From positions 1-13,762 of the forward strand of contig DATGMP010000157.1 of assembly GCA_035293565.1 (NCBI GenBank): DNA of 13,762 nt, in the 5' to 3' direction. The notes below the pieces were generated by a model. That model had not been told where the DNA came from. It ran no database searches and saw only the letters and a list, made by a program, of their open reading frames with translations. Shown here piece after piece: positions 12,838 to 13,762 of the stretch (position 1 is its first letter; every line of letters begins with the position of its first letter). Position numbers and translations under genes: made by a program. Source of the stretch: DATGMP01 sp035293565 (GTDB lineage Bacteria > Pseudomonadota > Alphaproteobacteria > BOG-932 > Roseiterribacteraceae).

Positions 12838-13762
12838 ATGAAGAGAAAACTGATTTCGTTTGCTTTGCCTATTGCCTGTGCTGCGACGCTTCTCGCATCA
12901 TCCGCTCTTGCCCAGTCGGTGGATACGGCTCGTATCGAGGCCGGCGGCCAGAATGACTGGCTGACCTATCACGGTTCCTACAAGTCCTATCACTACTCGC
13001 CGCTGGCCCAGATCAATACCAGCAATGTCGGCAATCTGAGCGTGGCCTGGATCCACATCCCGGGACGCTCCACCCGCGGGCTGCAATCGATGCCGCTGGT
13101 GGCCGACGGCGTGCTCTACTACACCGGCTCCTACAGCCGCGTGTTTGCGCTCAACGGTGCCACCGGCGAGGTGATCTGGTCGTACTTCCCCGAGCTCGAC
13201 GAGGCGCTGATCGCACGACAGACGCACTCGCCCTATAACCGCGGCGTCGCGATCGGGGACGGCAAGGTCTATGTCGGCACCATGGACGGGCGGCTGATCG
13301 CGCTCGACATGAAAAGCGGCAAGGTGCTGTGGGACACCAAGCTGATCGATTCCCAGAAGCTCACGGTCGGCTTCACCGGCGCGCCGCTTTATGCCAAGGG
13401 CACGGTGGTGATCGGCGCGCAGGGCGGCGAATGGCCGGGCCGCGGCCCGATCTTCGGTGTCGATGCCGCGACCGGCCAGAAGAAATGGGAGTTCCTGACC
13501 GTCGCCGGCACCGACGACGCCATGAAGACCTGGGGCAATGATTCCTGGCGCACCGGCGGTGGCGGCGGCTGGATGCCGGGCACCTATGACGGCGAGACCA
13601 ACACCATCTGGTGGGGCACCGCCAACCCGGCGCCGCTCTACGACTGGTCAGGCGCCGACTACAAGACGCAAGGCGCGCGTCCCGGTGACAATCTCTATAC
13701 GTCCTCGGTGATCGGTCTCGACATCGACAGCGGCAAGCTGAAGTTCTACCACCAGGAACTGC
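12838..13762 (+). CDS. PQQ-dependent alcohol dehydrogenase, methanol/ethanol family (3' end outside window)
   Basis: The first 308 codons encode a Sec signal peptide (MKRKLISFALPIACAATLL, cleavage near ALA-QS at ~26) and then beta-propeller blades of a periplasmic quinoprotein dehydrogenase. Repeated blade motifs are visible (GATGEVIWSY, KSGKVLWDT, AATGQKKWEF). Glu198 (GGEWPGRG) and Asn263 (GTANPAP) fit the calcium/PQQ-binding positions of this family. The catalytic Asp region lies beyond the window. The vicinal Cys-Cys found in methanol dehydrogenases before NRG is absent: the text there is RQTHSPYNRG (127-136). Enzymes of this family oxidise primary alcohols and pass electrons to cytochrome c. 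GGAGGAAA precedes ATG at 12838. The exact alcohol is unknown, and I give no symbol. Confidence 0.9.
   Translation, partial: MKRKLISFALPIACAATLLASSALAQSVDTARIEAGGQNDWLTYHGSYKSYHYSPLAQINTSNVGNLSVAWIHIPGRSTRGLQSMPLVADGVLYYTGSYSRVFALNGATGEVIWSYFPELDEALIARQTHSPYNRGVAIGDGKVYVGTMDGRLIALDMKSGKVLWDTKLIDSQKLTVGFTGAPLYAKGTVVIGAQGGEWPGRGPIFGVDAATGQKKWEFLTVAGTDDAMKTWGNDSWRTGGGGGWMPGTYDGETNTIWWGTANPAPLYDWSGADYKTQGARPGDNLYTSSVIGLDIDSGKLKFYHQEL

Noticed and set aside
1..13762. CRISPR array, transposase, integrase, toxin-antitoxin or defence genes
   Set aside because: No regularly spaced repeats and no such domains were found on either strand. The two dispersed repeats are unique palindromic elements, not arrays.

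Overview
The window most resembles an alphaproteobacterium of the Bradyrhizobium/Rhodopseudomonas group. The grounds are high GC, codon use rich in G/C at third positions, a rhizobial-type tRNA-Ile2(CAU), twin-arginine-exported enzymes, and intergenic palindromic repeats of a kind I associate with Bradyrhizobium genomes. The genus is inference; no marker gene in the window fixes it.

Layout, left to right. (1) 1-2070: the 3' part of a TPR-sulfotransferase gene, a diverged copy of an interspersed palindromic repeat starting on its stop codon, then a secreted or membrane-anchored hypothetical protein with a Cys-x3-Cys motif. (2) 2235-4069: an SDR oxidoreductase gene divergent from a TetR regulator gene, with two near-identical 14-bp palindromic operators inside overlapping promoters. 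Downstream of the SDR lies the frameshifted C-terminal remnant of a quinone-oxidoreductase-like (QOR) gene, apparently joined to the SDR by a deletion. A 23-bp exact direct repeat flanks the module (2287-2309 and 4138-4160). (3) 4183-8082: a three-gene minus-strand operon (chloroperoxidase-like hydrolase, Tat-exported metallo-beta-lactamase-fold hydrolase, Tat-exported alpha/beta hydrolase with an Asp nucleophile) divergent from a LysR regulator with a good sigma-70-like promoter. (4) 8205-9393: the C-terminal remnant of another TetR gene, then a gene encoding two RidA domains in one chain. (5) 9506-11596: a second copy of the interspersed repeat, a small coiled-coil protein gene, a second SDR and a second divergent TetR. 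(6) 11597-12837: gene-poor DNA holding tRNA-Ile2(CAU) on the minus strand. A large nested hairpin repeat overlaps the tRNA 3' end. (7) 12838-13762: the 5' part of a PQQ-dependent alcohol dehydrogenase gene without the vicinal Cys pair.

The theme is three enzyme/regulator divergons in about 9 kb (SDR-TetR, hydrolase operon-LysR, SDR-TetR), together with decaying oxidoreductase and regulator remnants and dispersed repeats. This looks like an accessory catabolic or detoxification island that has been rearranged repeatedly. I see no CRISPR array, no intact transposase or integrase, and no defence system. The least ordinary items are the double-operator promoter region, the Tat-hydrolase operon, the hairpin repeat merged with the tRNA 3' end, and the fused double-RidA protein.
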